Positions 33,274-45,300 of a DNA stretch of 64,000 nt are shown here, in pieces; within the stretch, counting starts at the first letter, position 1, and each line of letters starts with the position of its first letter. Position numbers and translations under genes: made by a program. Under the pieces are notes generated by a model. That model was given only the letters and a program-made list of their open reading frames with translations, had not been told where the DNA came from and did not search any database. This DNA is from Flammeovirga aprica JL-4 (GTDB lineage Bacteria > Bacteroidota > Bacteroidia > Cytophagales > Flammeovirgaceae), in contig NZ_JABANE010000007.1 of assembly GCF_012844305.1 (NCBI RefSeq), positions 1 through 64,000 of the forward strand, in the 5' to 3' direction.

Positions 33274-36200
33274 ATGAAGAATTTATTATTATTTTTTCTT
33301 CTACAATTATTTGCAATGACTTCTTTGTGTGCGCAAGAAAAAATTGTAAAAGGTAAAGTTGTAGACGAAGAGGGAGTAGAACTTCCTGTCGTAAATATTC
33401 AAGTGTTAGGCACTAATATTATTACCGTTACAGATATGTCTGGTAAATATCAGATAACTGTCCCTTCTGATTCATCGACATTAATTTATACTTTCATTGG
33501 CATGTCCAAGCAATATGAAAGAGTAAATGGAAGATCTGTGATCGATGTAACTATGGAGCAAGACCTCCAACACTTGGAAGAAGTGATGGTCGTTGCTTAT
33601 GGTACAACTACAAAAGAAGCTTTCACGGGTTCAGCAGAAACTATTGAAGATGAAGTTATTAAAGACAGAGCTGTTACTTCATTTGATAAAGCATTACAGG
33701 GTACTACGCCCGGCCTGATGGTGTCAAGCAGTTCAGGGCAACCGGGAGCTGCATCAACTGTTAGAATTAGAGGTATTGGCTCCCTAAGTGCAAGCAGTTC
33801 TCCATTATATGTTTTAGATGGAGTGCCAATGACAGGTTCTATCACTGATATTAATCCTAATGATATTGCTAGTGTAACAGTATTGAAAGATGCTGCAGCT
33901 GCTTCATTGTATGGTTCCCGTGCGGCGAATGGTGTAATATTAATTACTACAAATCAGGGAAAATCAGGAGAAACAAAAATCTCTTTAAACTCTCAGTTTG
34001 GTGTTTCAAGTAGAATTTCTGATGGATACCAGTTAATGAATTCAACTCAAATTTATGAACATTCATGGCAAGGTTTATACAATAGAGGATTAGTGGATAA
34101 TCTTTCATCAGATGATGCTCGTCAGTTTGCCAATGACAATGTTGAGAGTATTGTAGGTTTCAATCCTTTTAGTACAGAAAGCCCGTTAGATCAAAATGGA
34201 AAAGTAATACCTGGAACACATGTTCATACCAATACAAATTGGAGAGATGAGTTATATAAAGATGGTTTTGTAAATAATCACAATTTAAACATCAGTGGAG
34301 GAAATGATCTAACGAAAGTCTTTTTCTCATTAGGTTATTACGATGACACGGGAACAATTTTGAGTTCTAATTTCACTAGGTATACAAGTAAGATCAATGT
34401 ATCACACAAAATTAATGACTTCCTTACTGCTGGAGTTAATTCAATGTTATCTTACTCAAAAACAAATGCACCACCAAGTGGCAGTGAAGGAGCAAACCCT
34501 GTGCGATCTGTAGAAATTATCAATGCAGCTTCACCTGTACGTAATGCAGATGGTACATACAATTGGGACAATAAAGCGGTATTTGATTTTAACCCAATTG
34601 GTTTAGCTGAAAAAGATAAATATTTATATGAGACAAAAAGAGGGGTTTTAAACTCTTATTTGAAAGTTGATTTTGTGAAGAACTTCTCTTTCAAAACAAC
34701 TTTAGGTGTAGACAACTCTATCAATAAAGGTGTAAATTATTATAACCCAGAACATGGTAACGGTGCAGGAGTGAATGGTAGAAGCAACATGTCTCAATCA
34801 GATAATTTTGCTTGGAACATTTCAAACTTATTCAACTATAACCTATACAGAGATGGATTCTCAGTTGAAGTTTTAGCCGGTCAAGAAGCAGCAGGACAAA
34901 GTATTTCTACGGTAAACAGTGGTGTGACTGATTTTTCAGTAGACGGTTATTATGATTTGGTTTGGGGTTCTAAACCATCACAGCCAGGCAGTTTTACATC
35001 AGAATGGAGCTTAGTATCTTACTTGGGACAAGCAAAAATTGACATCAAAAACCGTTATTATTTTAGTGGAAGTATTCGTACAGATGGAAGTTCGCGTTTT
35101 GGCAAGAACAACAAATACGGATTATTTTATTCTGTAGGTGGTGGATGGATTATCAGTAATGAGAGCTTTCTGAATGACATCACATGGATAAATCATCTAA
35201 AACTAAGATCTTCTTATGGAACTTCTGGAAACAATAATATTGGTAATTATGCCTCTCTTGGTTTGTATGGCAGTGGAGCTAATTACGGCGGATATGCAGG
35301 TTTAAGTCCTGTTCAATTAGAAAACCAAGATTTAAGTTGGGAAAAAATCACAAGTTTCAATGTTGGATTTGAATCTAGGTTAATGAGTAAACTAACATTG
35401 TCAGCTGAATATTATATCAGACATTCTGATGGGTTATTATTCTCTCAGCCTCTTTCTGCTTCAAAAGGTTTTGGATCAATTTTAACCAACCTAGGAGCAA
35501 TGGATAATAAGGGTGTTGAAGTGGCCATGTCTTATGATATTAAAACAGGTCCAAACTTCCGCAGTACTATTGGCTTTAATATTTCGACGAATAAAAATAC
35601 CATTTTAAAGTTAACCACTGATGAAATGATTAGTGGAACAAAATTGATTGAAGAAGGAGCAAGTCTTTATCAGTTTTATTTAAGAGAATGGGCTGGAGTT
35701 AACCCTCAAAATGGACGTCCAATGTGGTATGTAAACCATACTGGAGAAAATGGTGAAACTATGCCTTCTTCAGCAATTGAAGATCCAAATGGTTCTGGAA
35801 AAATGGTTACAAGTGAATACAATGATGCAGAAAGAGTTCGATTAGGTACTGCATTACCATCAATTTTTGGCGGACTTAACTATATGGTAGGTTATAAAAA
35901 CTTAGAGTTGAGTATGTTATTCTCCTTCAACTATGGAAACAAAGTCTATAATCACGATTACGCAACGAATATGCATGATGGTGTAAACCCTGGTGGCAAT
36001 TTGGCAGTAGATGCTTTAAATGCTTGGACTCCAGATAATATTTATACAGATGTTCCAAGATATATTACCAACAATACTGACAGAGGTAATGAGATGTCTT
36101 CAAGATATTTAGAAGATGGATCTTATGTAAGATTGAAAAATGTGACTTTAGCTTACAGATTGCCAAGAAGAATCTGTGATAAAGTAGGTGTAAGTGGATT

Positions 36201-36342
36201 AAGAGCATTTGTCTCAGGTGAAAACTTATGGACCTTATCTAACTACAATGGTTTTGACCCTGAAATGAGTATCAATGGAGTTACAGGTAGTAATATACCA
36301 GGTGTAAAAGTGGTGTCAACTGGTTTCAATTTAGATTTTTAA
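33274..36342 (+). CDS. SusC/RagA family TonB-dependent outer-membrane transporter
   Basis: A 1022-residue TonB-dependent importer of the SusC type. The signal peptide ends near SLCAQ. A carboxypeptidase-regulatory-like domain follows (IVKGKVVDEEGVELPVVNIQVLG). The plug region is ATTKEAFTGSAETI, PGAASTVRIRGIGSLSASSSPLYVLDGVP and ITDINPNDIASVTVLKDAAAASLYGSRAANGVI, all SusC hallmarks. The barrel runs to GVKVVSTGFNLDF with the C-terminal aromatic. In SusCD systems it is the channel under the SusD lid (family knowledge). Its stop overlaps the SusD ATG by one base. Confidence 0.96.
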   Translation: MKNLLLFFLLQLFAMTSLCAQEKIVKGKVVDEEGVELPVVNIQVLGTNIITVTDMSGKYQITVPSDSSTLIYTFIGMSKQYERVNGRSVIDVTMEQDLQHLEEVMVVAYGTTTKEAFTGSAETIEDEVIKDRAVTSFDKALQGTTPGLMVSSSSGQPGAASTVRIRGIGSLSASSSPLYVLDGVPMTGSITDINPNDIASVTVLKDAAAASLYGSRAANGVILITTNQGKSGETKISLNSQFGVSSRISDGYQLMNSTQIYEHSWQGLYNRGLVDNLSSDDARQFANDNVESIVGFNPFSTESPLDQNGKVIPGTHVHTNTNWRDELYKDGFVNNHNLNISGGNDLTKVFFSLGYYDDTGTILSSNFTRYTSKINVSHKINDFLTAGVNSMLSYSKTNAPPSGSEGANPVRSVEIINAASPVRNADGTYNWDNKAVFDFNPIGLAEKDKYLYETKRGVLNSYLKVDFVKNFSFKTTLGVDNSINKGVNYYNPEHGNGAGVNGRSNMSQSDNFAWNISNLFNYNLYRDGFSVEVLAGQEAAGQSISTVNSGVTDFSVDGYYDLVWGSKPSQPGSFTSEWSLVSYLGQAKIDIKNRYYFSGSIRTDGSSRFGKNNKYGLFYSVGGGWIISNESFLNDITWINHLKLRSSYGTSGNNNIGNYASLGLYGSGANYGGYAGLSPVQLENQDLSWEKITSFNVGFESRLMSKLTLSAEYYIRHSDGLLFSQPLSASKGFGSILTNLGAMDNKGVEVAMSYDIKTGPNFRSTIGFNISTNKNTILKLTTDEMISGTKLIEEGASLYQFYLREWAGVNPQNGRPMWYVNHTGENGETMPSSAIEDPNGSGKMVTSEYNDAERVRLGTALPSIFGGLNYMVGYKNLELSMLFSFNYGNKVYNHDYATNMHDGVNPGGNLAVDALNAWTPDNIYTDVPRYITNNTDRGNEMSSRYLEDGSYVRLKNVTLAYRLPRRICDKVGVSGLRAFVSGENLWTLSNYNGFDPEMSINGVTGSNIPGVKVVSTGFNLDF

Positions 36343-37781
36343 TGAGAAAGAAAATGAATAATATTATTAAGAAAAGCATCATCACATTATTCTCGATAAG
36401 TCTTTTATTCTCATGTAAAAGTGACTTTTTAGAACTTGAGCCAACAGATGCAATTCAAGACGAAGATGTTTTCAAAAATTATAATAATGCACGAGCAGCG
36501 CTAATTGGTGCTTATGATCAACTAAGTTCTAATAATTTCGATGGTCTTTACAATCCTATTATGGCAGATATTATGGGAGAGGATGTAATGATCAATTCAG
36601 TAGATAACTGGAATTGGTTTACTGAAGTATACCAAATGAATCTGTTACCTACTTATTCTTATGTAAATTCCCCATGGTGGTCAGGTTATAAATTGATTTT
36701 CGATTGTAATAAAATTATAGAAAATGTTCAATTTATTCCTGAAGCTACTCAAGAAGAGAAAGATGAACTAGAAGGACAAGCCAAAGCATTAAGGGCATAT
36801 GTCAATTTAAAACTGGTTCAAATGTATGCTCCTGCTCACAAGCGAGATAATATGGCTCAATCCATTATGATTGTAGATCGTATTTTGGATGTAAATGCAG
36901 AAGACCCAGGTAGAGCCACATTACAAGATGCTTATGATTTCATTGAAACAGATCTTCTTCAAGCCATTGAATTATTATCTGATCTAGAAGTAGATGAAAT
37001 CGACAGAGGATTCTTTTCTAAAAAAGGTGTTTATGCTTTGCTTGCGAGAACTTATTTGGATCAAGAAAGATGGGAAGAAGCTAGGGATAATGCACTAAAA
37101 GCCCACCAAGATGTGCCATTGATGACAGCAAATGAAATGCTTCAAGGTTTCCTATACAGAAATCAAGAAACCATTTTCTCCATTGCTTTTACACAAGAAG
37201 ACAACAATATCTATTTGAGTTTACCTTCTTTTTATTGGCCTGTTGCTGGTTATAGTTCAATGAGAGCCAACGATAAATTTGTTGAAAAATTCTCTACTGA
37301 AGACCTTAGAATCTACTTTTTCTTAAAGGAAGAAGAGATCGATGCTGAGAGGAATTTAATTCTAAAGTTTGGTCATAATGGTACAGTTGGAAATGCCGAA
37401 AGAATTGTCATTAGAGCATCTGAAATGCACTTAATTGAAGCGGAATGTGAAGCAGAATTAGGTAATTACTCAAAAGCTCAAGATGCATTACATTTAATTC
37501 AGGCGAGAGCATACCCAGGTGTACCAAAAAGTAAGAATACTGGACAGGAATTGATTGATGAAATTCTATTAGAAAGAAGAAAAGAATTATTCGGCGAAGG
37601 ATTTAGATGGAATGACATTAAGAGGAGACAATTACCATTTGTACGTGAAGGTGATCACTGGGTGAAGTTTAATTTCACAGCAAACGACAACGATTATTAC
37701 CGTCTAACTTTCCCAATTCCTCAATCAGAAATCGATGCTAATCAGAATATTTCTGAAGCAGACCAAAATGTTGGGTATTAA
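36342..37781 (+). CDS. SusD/RagB family nutrient-binding lipoprotein
   Basis: The 479-residue SusD-type partner of the transporter. The lipobox is LLFSC with Cys25. It is followed by KSDFLELEPTDAIQDEDVFKN, the typical SusD start. It has TPR-like helices (ARAALIGAYDQLSSNNFDG, AKALRAYVNLKLVQMYAPA) and the C-terminal HLIEAECEAELGNYSKAQDAL and RRKELFGEGFRWNDIKRR motifs. The ATG at 36342 is coupled to susC by a one-base overlap; Met5 at 36354 is an alternative start. The family caps the SusC channel and binds oligosaccharides or, in RagAB, peptides. The adjacent protease favours peptides here (inference). Confidence 0.95.
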   Translation: MRKKMNNIIKKSIITLFSISLLFSCKSDFLELEPTDAIQDEDVFKNYNNARAALIGAYDQLSSNNFDGLYNPIMADIMGEDVMINSVDNWNWFTEVYQMNLLPTYSYVNSPWWSGYKLIFDCNKIIENVQFIPEATQEEKDELEGQAKALRAYVNLKLVQMYAPAHKRDNMAQSIMIVDRILDVNAEDPGRATLQDAYDFIETDLLQAIELLSDLEVDEIDRGFFSKKGVYALLARTYLDQERWEEARDNALKAHQDVPLMTANEMLQGFLYRNQETIFSIAFTQEDNNIYLSLPSFYWPVAGYSSMRANDKFVEKFSTEDLRIYFFLKEEEIDAERNLILKFGHNGTVGNAERIVIRASEMHLIEAECEAELGNYSKAQDALHLIQARAYPGVPKSKNTGQELIDEILLERRKELFGEGFRWNDIKRRQLPFVREGDHWVKFNFTANDNDYYRLTFPIPQSEIDANQNISEADQNVGY

Positions 37782-37839
37782 AAACTAAACCAATTGATGA
37801 TCTACAAAATCATCACAATAGCTTAAATAGAAATTCGTA

Positions 37840-39285
37840 ATGAATAATAAACTCATTCAAAAAAGTATCAGTTTGCTTTTACTGCTGGTCTTCGGATTTG
37901 GTTGTAAAAACGATACTGAAATTATAAAAATCACCCCTGATGCTGGCCCTAGCTTTATTGATATTGAAAGCGATGGATATATGGTTGAACTTTCGGCAAG
38001 ACCTGTTGATAATGGGCAATTAGGCACATGGAAAGTATATATTGGTGATAATGGAAGCTTTGAAGATATACATAATCCAACATCAAAATTTTATGGAGAG
38101 CCAGGTGTTACCTATCAATTGATTTGGGAAGTAACAGACGGTGAGCAATACAAAACGGATTTGATTACTGTTTCTTACAAAGAGCTTAAACCTACAATCC
38201 ATACAAACATTCCTCAGGATACACTTTTTCATAATATATCGACATACTTAACTGCAACAGCACCAAAATATGGTGCTGCTGGTAGTTGGTCGATTTTAGA
38301 AGGTGAAGGAGGAGTTATCGAAATGATAAATGATAGTACAGCAACTTTTGTAGGTTTAAAAAACAGTGACTACAAAGTACAATGGACTTTGACTTTCGGT
38401 AACAAAATTGTCTCTGAAGAATTAGATTTTGTCACAGATGAACTTCAAGCCTATGCAGGCGAAGATCAGTTGGATATTATCACAGACTTAAATAGTGAGG
38501 AAAAAAAGTATTACACTTTGCAAGGCTTTCTTCCTGCTGGCGCTGATGGAAACTGGACTTTATTAAACGACAGTAATGGTGAAATTTTCCATAATAAACT
38601 TCCTCATTCGCTCTTTAGAGGTGATCCAGATACTGAATATGAATTAGCGTGGAATGTTCAGCTCGGCAATACCGTTTCTTCTGATACTGTGAAATTAAGA
38701 TTTAGAGGCAAATGGGGTATTTGGGTTGATGAAAGAGACAATCAAAAATACCGCTTTGTAGAAATTAATGGGCTAGAATGGATGGCTGACAATTATAACT
38801 ATGCACAAGAACCTGGCGCTCAATCATGGTATTACGGTTATGGTTATAGAGCTTTGATTGAAGACGGTCACGCATTAGATGATGAGGAGGAAAGAAAACG
38901 TTATGGTCGCCTTTATTATATCGATGCTGCCATGAACAGACCTCCTGAAGGCTGGAGATTACCCACTTCAATTGAATTAGATGATATCATTCGTCTTTAT
39001 GGAGGTGAATTATATGCCAAAGAAGCATTAAAAGTAGGAGGTGAATCAGGTTTAGAGATTAATTACCCTGGTTATCTGTCATTCAGCGATCCATCTGATC
39101 CTGCGTTCAGACATATTTTTAAAAGTCAGGAAAAGGAAACATTAATTATGACTTCTGATATCAATCCAAGCACTGGTATGGGATATGTTTTTTTAATGAA
39201 TACTTCTATTCCAAATGTAGGCTTCGCAGTAATGAACACCTATTTCAATGGCATGACAGTTCGTTACGTACGTGAAAAACAATAA
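37840..39285 (+). CDS. Lipoprotein with three Ig/PKD-like repeats and a FISUMP domain
   Basis: 481 residues. The lipobox is GFGC followed by KNDTE. Three repeats of about 85 residues follow (roughly 30-115, 118-200, 203-290), each with the pattern G-x-W ... F-x-G ... Y-x-L-x-W-x-V-x-x-G, e.g. GTWKVYIGDNGSF then FYGEPGVTYQLIWEV. The C-terminal 190 residues are a FISUMP (Fibrobacter succinogenes major paralogous) domain: VDERDNQKYRFVEINGLEWM, ADNYNY, YGRLYYIDAA and PPEGWRLPTSIELDDI. It occupies the place where SusE/F-type surface-binding lipoproteins usually lie and may bind ligand at the surface. No enzyme activity is suggested. 58 bases separate it from susD. Confidence 0.85.
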   Translation: MNNKLIQKSISLLLLLVFGFGCKNDTEIIKITPDAGPSFIDIESDGYMVELSARPVDNGQLGTWKVYIGDNGSFEDIHNPTSKFYGEPGVTYQLIWEVTDGEQYKTDLITVSYKELKPTIHTNIPQDTLFHNISTYLTATAPKYGAAGSWSILEGEGGVIEMINDSTATFVGLKNSDYKVQWTLTFGNKIVSEELDFVTDELQAYAGEDQLDIITDLNSEEKKYYTLQGFLPAGADGNWTLLNDSNGEIFHNKLPHSLFRGDPDTEYELAWNVQLGNTVSSDTVKLRFRGKWGIWVDERDNQKYRFVEINGLEWMADNYNYAQEPGAQSWYYGYGYRALIEDGHALDDEEERKRYGRLYYIDAAMNRPPEGWRLPTSIELDDIIRLYGGELYAKEALKVGGESGLEINYPGYLSFSDPSDPAFRHIFKSQEKETLIMTSDINPSTGMGYVFLMNTSIPNVGFAVMNTYFNGMTVRYVREKQ

Positions 39286-39302
39286 AGGCTAGAATTAAGA
39301 AA

Positions 39303-42300
39303 ATGAAGAAATTATTAATACTAATGTTCTTAAGTATTGGCTTTTTGTTCAATGCTTATGGGCAACAATCTTTGCCTCAGGGTGAAGATATTGTTAGCGG
39401 TAAGATTAGAGTAAAGTTTACAAAAGATGCGGTTGACGGGGCTTCTAATATGAGATTATCTCCGTCTAACGGCAGAGTAGGAATTGCTCATGTAGATGAT
39501 GTCAATCAGCAATCAGGTATTTATTCTATCAAAAGAGTATTTCCTTTTTCAATGAAACATGAAGCAAAACATAGAGAATATGGTTTGCACCTGTGGTATG
39601 AAATAGATTTTGATACACTGGTTGACCCTTATGAAATGGTAGAAAACTACAGAGGGTTAGCGGAAGTGGATATTGTAAAGCCAGTCTATTCAAAAATCAA
39701 TATTAATAGCGAAACCAAACCTGTAGTTTTTAAGCAAGATGCTTTTCAAGCGAAGAATGATTCAGAGGAGGAAGAGTTTAAATTTGATGACCCATTATTG
39801 AAAGACCAATGGCACTACATAAATCATAGAGAGATTGGCGGAGAGTTCCATACTGATATTAATCTGAAAGAAGGATGGGAAATTCAATCAGGAAATTCTG
39901 ATATTATCGTTGCTGTGGTAGATCAAGGTGTGGATCCGTATCATGAAGACCTCAGTGCTAATATGTGGGTAAATGAAGCGGAATTGAACGGCACACCAGG
40001 TGAAGACAGTGATGGCAATGGCTATATTGATGATATCTATGGTTACAACTTTATCGTGCCTGGACCGATTACGCCTGGTGATCACGGTACACACGTTGCA
40101 GGTACGGTTGGTGCAGTCAATAATAATGGGATTGGTGTTTCTGGTGTAGCTGGCGGTGATGGTTCTGGCAATGGTGTTAGGATCATGTCCTGTCAAGTAT
40201 TTGATTACCGTGAAAGTGATGGAGCTAACTTCGCCGAGGCTATTGTTTATGGTGCAGATAATGGAGCTGTGATTTCTCAAAACTCTTGGGGATACAACAG
40301 TCCAAATTATTATGAGCCGGAAGTGTTAGAGGCAATCCGTTATTTTATCGCTGAAGCAGGACAATATGAAGGAAGCCCTATGAAAGGTGGTGTTGTCCTT
40401 TTCGCTGCAGGAAATACAGGACTTGAGCAAGATAAATACCCTGGTGCATTTGATGAGGTAATTGCAGTGGCGGCATTAGGTCCATCTGGTTTGCCGACTT
40501 ATTATACAACGCATGGTAATTGGGTAGATATTGCGGCTCCAGGTGGTGATCAGCGTAACTTTGATCAAGAGGGCGGAATTTTGAGTACACTGATCAATAA
40601 CAACTATGGTTATATGGATGGTACTTCAATGGCATGTCCTCACGTGAGTGGTGTTGCTGCATTGATTATTTCAAAATTTGGAGGAGAGGATTTTACTGCT
40701 GATGATTTGAAGAGGATTCTACTCAATTCAGCAGAACCCTTCAATTTTAGTAATCACGACAACAAATTTGGTAGAGGGGTATTGAATGCTAAAAACGCTT
40801 TAGCAGATGATAATCGAATTCCACCGAATGCTATTGATGACTTAAGAGCTTCTGAAATTCTTCATAATGAAGTGACGTTAGAATGGACAGTGCCAGAAGA
40901 TGAAGACAGCCAAGGTCCAGGTATTTTTTACCTAGCTGTTTCTACTTCAGAAATCACAAAAGAAAACTTCAATGAGCAATTGATTTTTGGCATTGAAAAT
41001 TTCCTTGCGGAAGGAGATACGGTTAGAATACGTTTCAATCAATTATTCAAAAAATCAGATTATTGGTTTGCAGTGAAATCTGCCGATCAATTCGCAAACT
41101 TATCAGAAGCATCAAATATTCTAAAAGTTACGACTGTAGACGAACCTCATTTTATGTCATCTACAGATGAAATATATGTGAGTATTGATGTGAAAAAGCA
41201 GACAACAGCCACTGCTCCTTTAGAATTTTCAAATATTGGTGATGGTACTGTTTATTGGTCAGCATTGGTTACAAATGAGAACAATTATCATGAAGAATAT
41301 GGCATTGAGTCTCAAAGCGCATCAGTAGCTCAGACTGAAGTCAGTAAAGTTTTAAGCATGCCTTTGAACTACAACAATGAAGTGTCTTTAAATACAATAG
41401 AACAGTCTGTTGAATTTGCAACGTCTGCTCAAGTGAGTGAAGTGGAAGAAGGAGTATTACACTCTAATGAGCATTGGAAAAATGATGTAACTGAGTTTGT
41501 ATCAGGTATTTCTTATGAACTGTATGATGGCCCAAGCTTAATTGTAGGTTCAGGTAACCCCAATGCCGGATTAATCTACGCTACAAGATTCCACCTTCCA
41601 TATGATTATGAATTCAATTTAACACACATTGAATTAGGTATGTTGCCCACGGTCAGTGATAAACCGTTCTTCATTGAAGTACGAAAAGGAGGGTATAGAA
41701 ACTTTATGGAATCTGAATTGGTGTATACACAGGAGTATTATCCTGATACAGCTAATGTGATGAAGTATTACAGAATGCCATTGTATGAGCCTCAATTTTT
41801 TGGTGAAAACGAAACGTTCTGGACTGTAATTCATTTCCCTAAAGAAATTGAGCGCCCAATGTTGTTACAATATGGTTTTATTCCATCAGAAATAGATAAT
41901 TTCTTAGTTTCAAGGGATAATGGCAGGACATATGTATCGGCTGTAAGTCTGACAGTGAGGAGTACTATTCCTTTATTAAGAGTATTAAGTACAGGAGATA
42001 ATGGTTCATTTGTATTTATTGATCCAAAGTCAGGAAAAATAGAATCCGGTAAAACTGCTTCAGTAAACGCAACCGTAGATGCTCAATCTTTACCCAATGG
42101 AGAACACCTTGCTTCATTAGGTATTCTTACCAATGACATTCACAAGCCAATTGTTAATATTGAAGTAAAAGTTGATGTTTCTGGTCATGAACCTAAAATT
42201 GATCTTGCAAAACAATATGATTTGGAATGTTTCACTTCTATTGAAAAGGAACATGAGATTATCTTAGAGAATAACGGTTTTGGTGATTTTGTGATAAGGG

Positions 42301-45300
42301 GTTATGAAATTGACGGGCAAAGTATTTCTCTTGAAGATTCAATAGTTGTTGAAGCTAAATCAGCCCAAGCATTTACTTTTAGCCTTTCTACAGATAGTGA
42401 TGGTATTCATAGAAAAGATTTGATTTTAAAATCTGATGAGAGCCAAGTCAATATTCCTCTAACAATTTCAAGTATTGTTGCACCAAGTATTAATGCAGTA
42501 TTAGAAGCAAATGCATTTAATATCAATTATGGTGAGACAAAAGAAATCACGCTAACATTAGAAAACACAGGTTCGCAAGCTGACTTAGAATATGATTTAA
42601 CTCCGTATAGTCAATTGGCATTGAAAGGTGGAGTTCTACCACAGCCATTAGAATATTCTATTAAAACGAGTCCATTTGATGGACAATTATGGGACGAAAT
42701 CAATCAAATAGGTAAGGCCATTGATACTGAAGTGAATTTTGAATCTTATGATTTCGGAATGGGCTTTCCATTTTTCAATGAGCAACTTAAGAAGTTTGAT
42801 TTAACTTACAATGCAAGATTCTTTTTCTACAACTACATGGCTATTTTTCCTTTAAAATTTGAAGAAGGATTTCAACGAGCAGTAGAAATGAAATACCATG
42901 CTTATGGTGATAAATTTGTAGTTTCAATGAAGACGAATCATGTTATTTATGCTGATTCAAAATTCAATATCAGTAATACAGACTTAGAATACCAAGTAGT
43001 ATTCCATAGAAATGGTTTAATTGAATACAACTATGTCAATGTTGAGCAAATAGATCCTGAGACGAGGTATCAAGTGTATACGTTAGGATTTTTAGTTACT
43101 GATACTTTGATGTATAAAGACTTCGATGACGAGCCATTGAAAAATGGTACTACAGTAGCTTTTGAGCCTAACAATGATATCAATATGGTATATGATGTCA
43201 CACCGTCAAAAGGTATTATTGCACCGGGGAGAAGCGTAGATTTAAAAGTGACATTAGATCCTGAGTTTAATAAACAGATCAATGGGACTTATAGTAATTC
43301 TATCGTTGTAAAATCAAATACTATTGAAGGCTCGACACATGTACCTTTTGAAGTAAATGTCTTGGGAGCACCGGATATGCAAGCGTCAGACTCATTGATT
43401 TTTGAAGAAGTGAAAATTGGTTTATCTGGAACAGAATTTATTACCATAGAAAATACTGGTTCAGCACCTGTAACTATTTCATCTATTTCATCAACCAATA
43501 ATTTATTCTCTTTTGATGAAGCATTATTGAATACAGAAATCAAAGGACAATCAAATTTCCCTCTTCCAATCATCTACACACCTAATTCTAATGTACAAGA
43601 AGAAGGGAAGTTAAACATCATCTTCAGTGACGGAACAATTACTCAAACTTCTGTTGTAGGAAATGGGATTAATGATGCAGATTATACTCACAACTTCCCT
43701 GCAGAAATAGTTGTGGATGCTACAATTGGTGAGGTGAAGAATTATGATGTGTACATCCAAAACGAGAGTAAGGGAGTTGACTTCGAGTATGTAATTCAAG
43801 AAGGTTTATTTACTGGTTTAGAAAACAATACTTTCCAAGATACATTTGACAGTACTTCTTTCGGTTTTATGAGAGATGATTATGGTTACACATGGCATAC
43901 CAGTAACCCTGAGAATGATTTTTACCGTTGGGAGAATATCAAGAATGAGGAAGTACTTCCATTAAAAGACGGCGAACCTCTTGCCATAGCATTGCCATTT
44001 GATTTTCCTTTCTACGGAGAGCAATATGACAGTATTTGGGTTTCAATTCATGGTATGGCCTCAGTGCTTCCTATGGAAGAAGATTTCTTAAGTCAAACTT
44101 TCACAAAAGACGATGGTGTAAGTGGAATTATTGCTCCATTCTGGTCGTACTTGAAATATTCTGGTACTGATAGTGTGTATTACAAAATGACAGATGATCG
44201 ACTTATTGTTCAATGGAATAATATCATTGGTAAAGATGCTACGTCTAGTCCTGGTATATTAAGTTTCGGTTTTGAGATCGTAAAAGATGGTCGCATTTAT
44301 TTCCTCTACAAAAAACTAGAAACTTGGGGAGGTCTATTAAGATATGGTTTAGAAAGCCCTGATGAAAAGTATACTTTACAAGATGAAGACATCCTGATTG
44401 TCAATCAATCTTTCCTTACAGATCGATCTTCTATAGCGATTGTACCACCTTTACATCATAAAGCAGAGAATAATGCAAAAGATGAATTTCAAATTTCTGT
44501 CAATACATCAAGGTATAATTACACAGGATCTTATGTGGATACTTTAAGAGTTCGTACTAACAGTGAAATCAAACCATTAATTGAGGTTCCTGTTAAGGTC
44601 AATCTAACGGGTACTTCTGAATTATCAGTGTTGAATGACATTGATTTTGATGAAATTGTTTTTGAAGAGAACTTAAGAATTGCTGGAAAAATTCAATTGA
44701 TGAACAGTGGTAATAATGATCTAGAGGTGACTAAGATTACAACCACTGACCTTGATCAAGTAGACTTTTTTGATGAAGAGGGAAATCAGATGATTATGAA
44801 TAGTTCTGGAGTGCTTTTATCACCAATTAAAATTGCACCATGGGAGGTCGTAACAGTAGAAGTATCACTTCCAATTGCAGAACAAACGGATATCAATGGT
44901 AAAGTGAACTTCATCAATACAACGGGTGAATTAAGTGCCAATGTAAGAGCTAAACTTGTTGATTCTCCTGTTTTTGACTGGGATGCAACGGATCAGGAAC
45001 TGTCTTTAAGAGGTACTGATACAACCACGTATACTTTTAACATTGATAATAATGGTACTTCAAAATTAAAGTACACTATCACTCCAGCTGTTTTACCAGA
45101 AATTGATCCAACAGTAATTCCAGGTGTAATTGATGAAATTGGAGAAATTAAAACGACAAATGGATTAGCTGTAGATTCATTGGCATTGGATTGGAGCGAA
45201 GAAGCTGACGGTGTATTTACACCATTTGTGGTAGGAGCGAAGTTGGCCTTTGGAAACCGTTTTGTTGCTCCTGAAGGAGGTTTTGACATCACACATGTGA

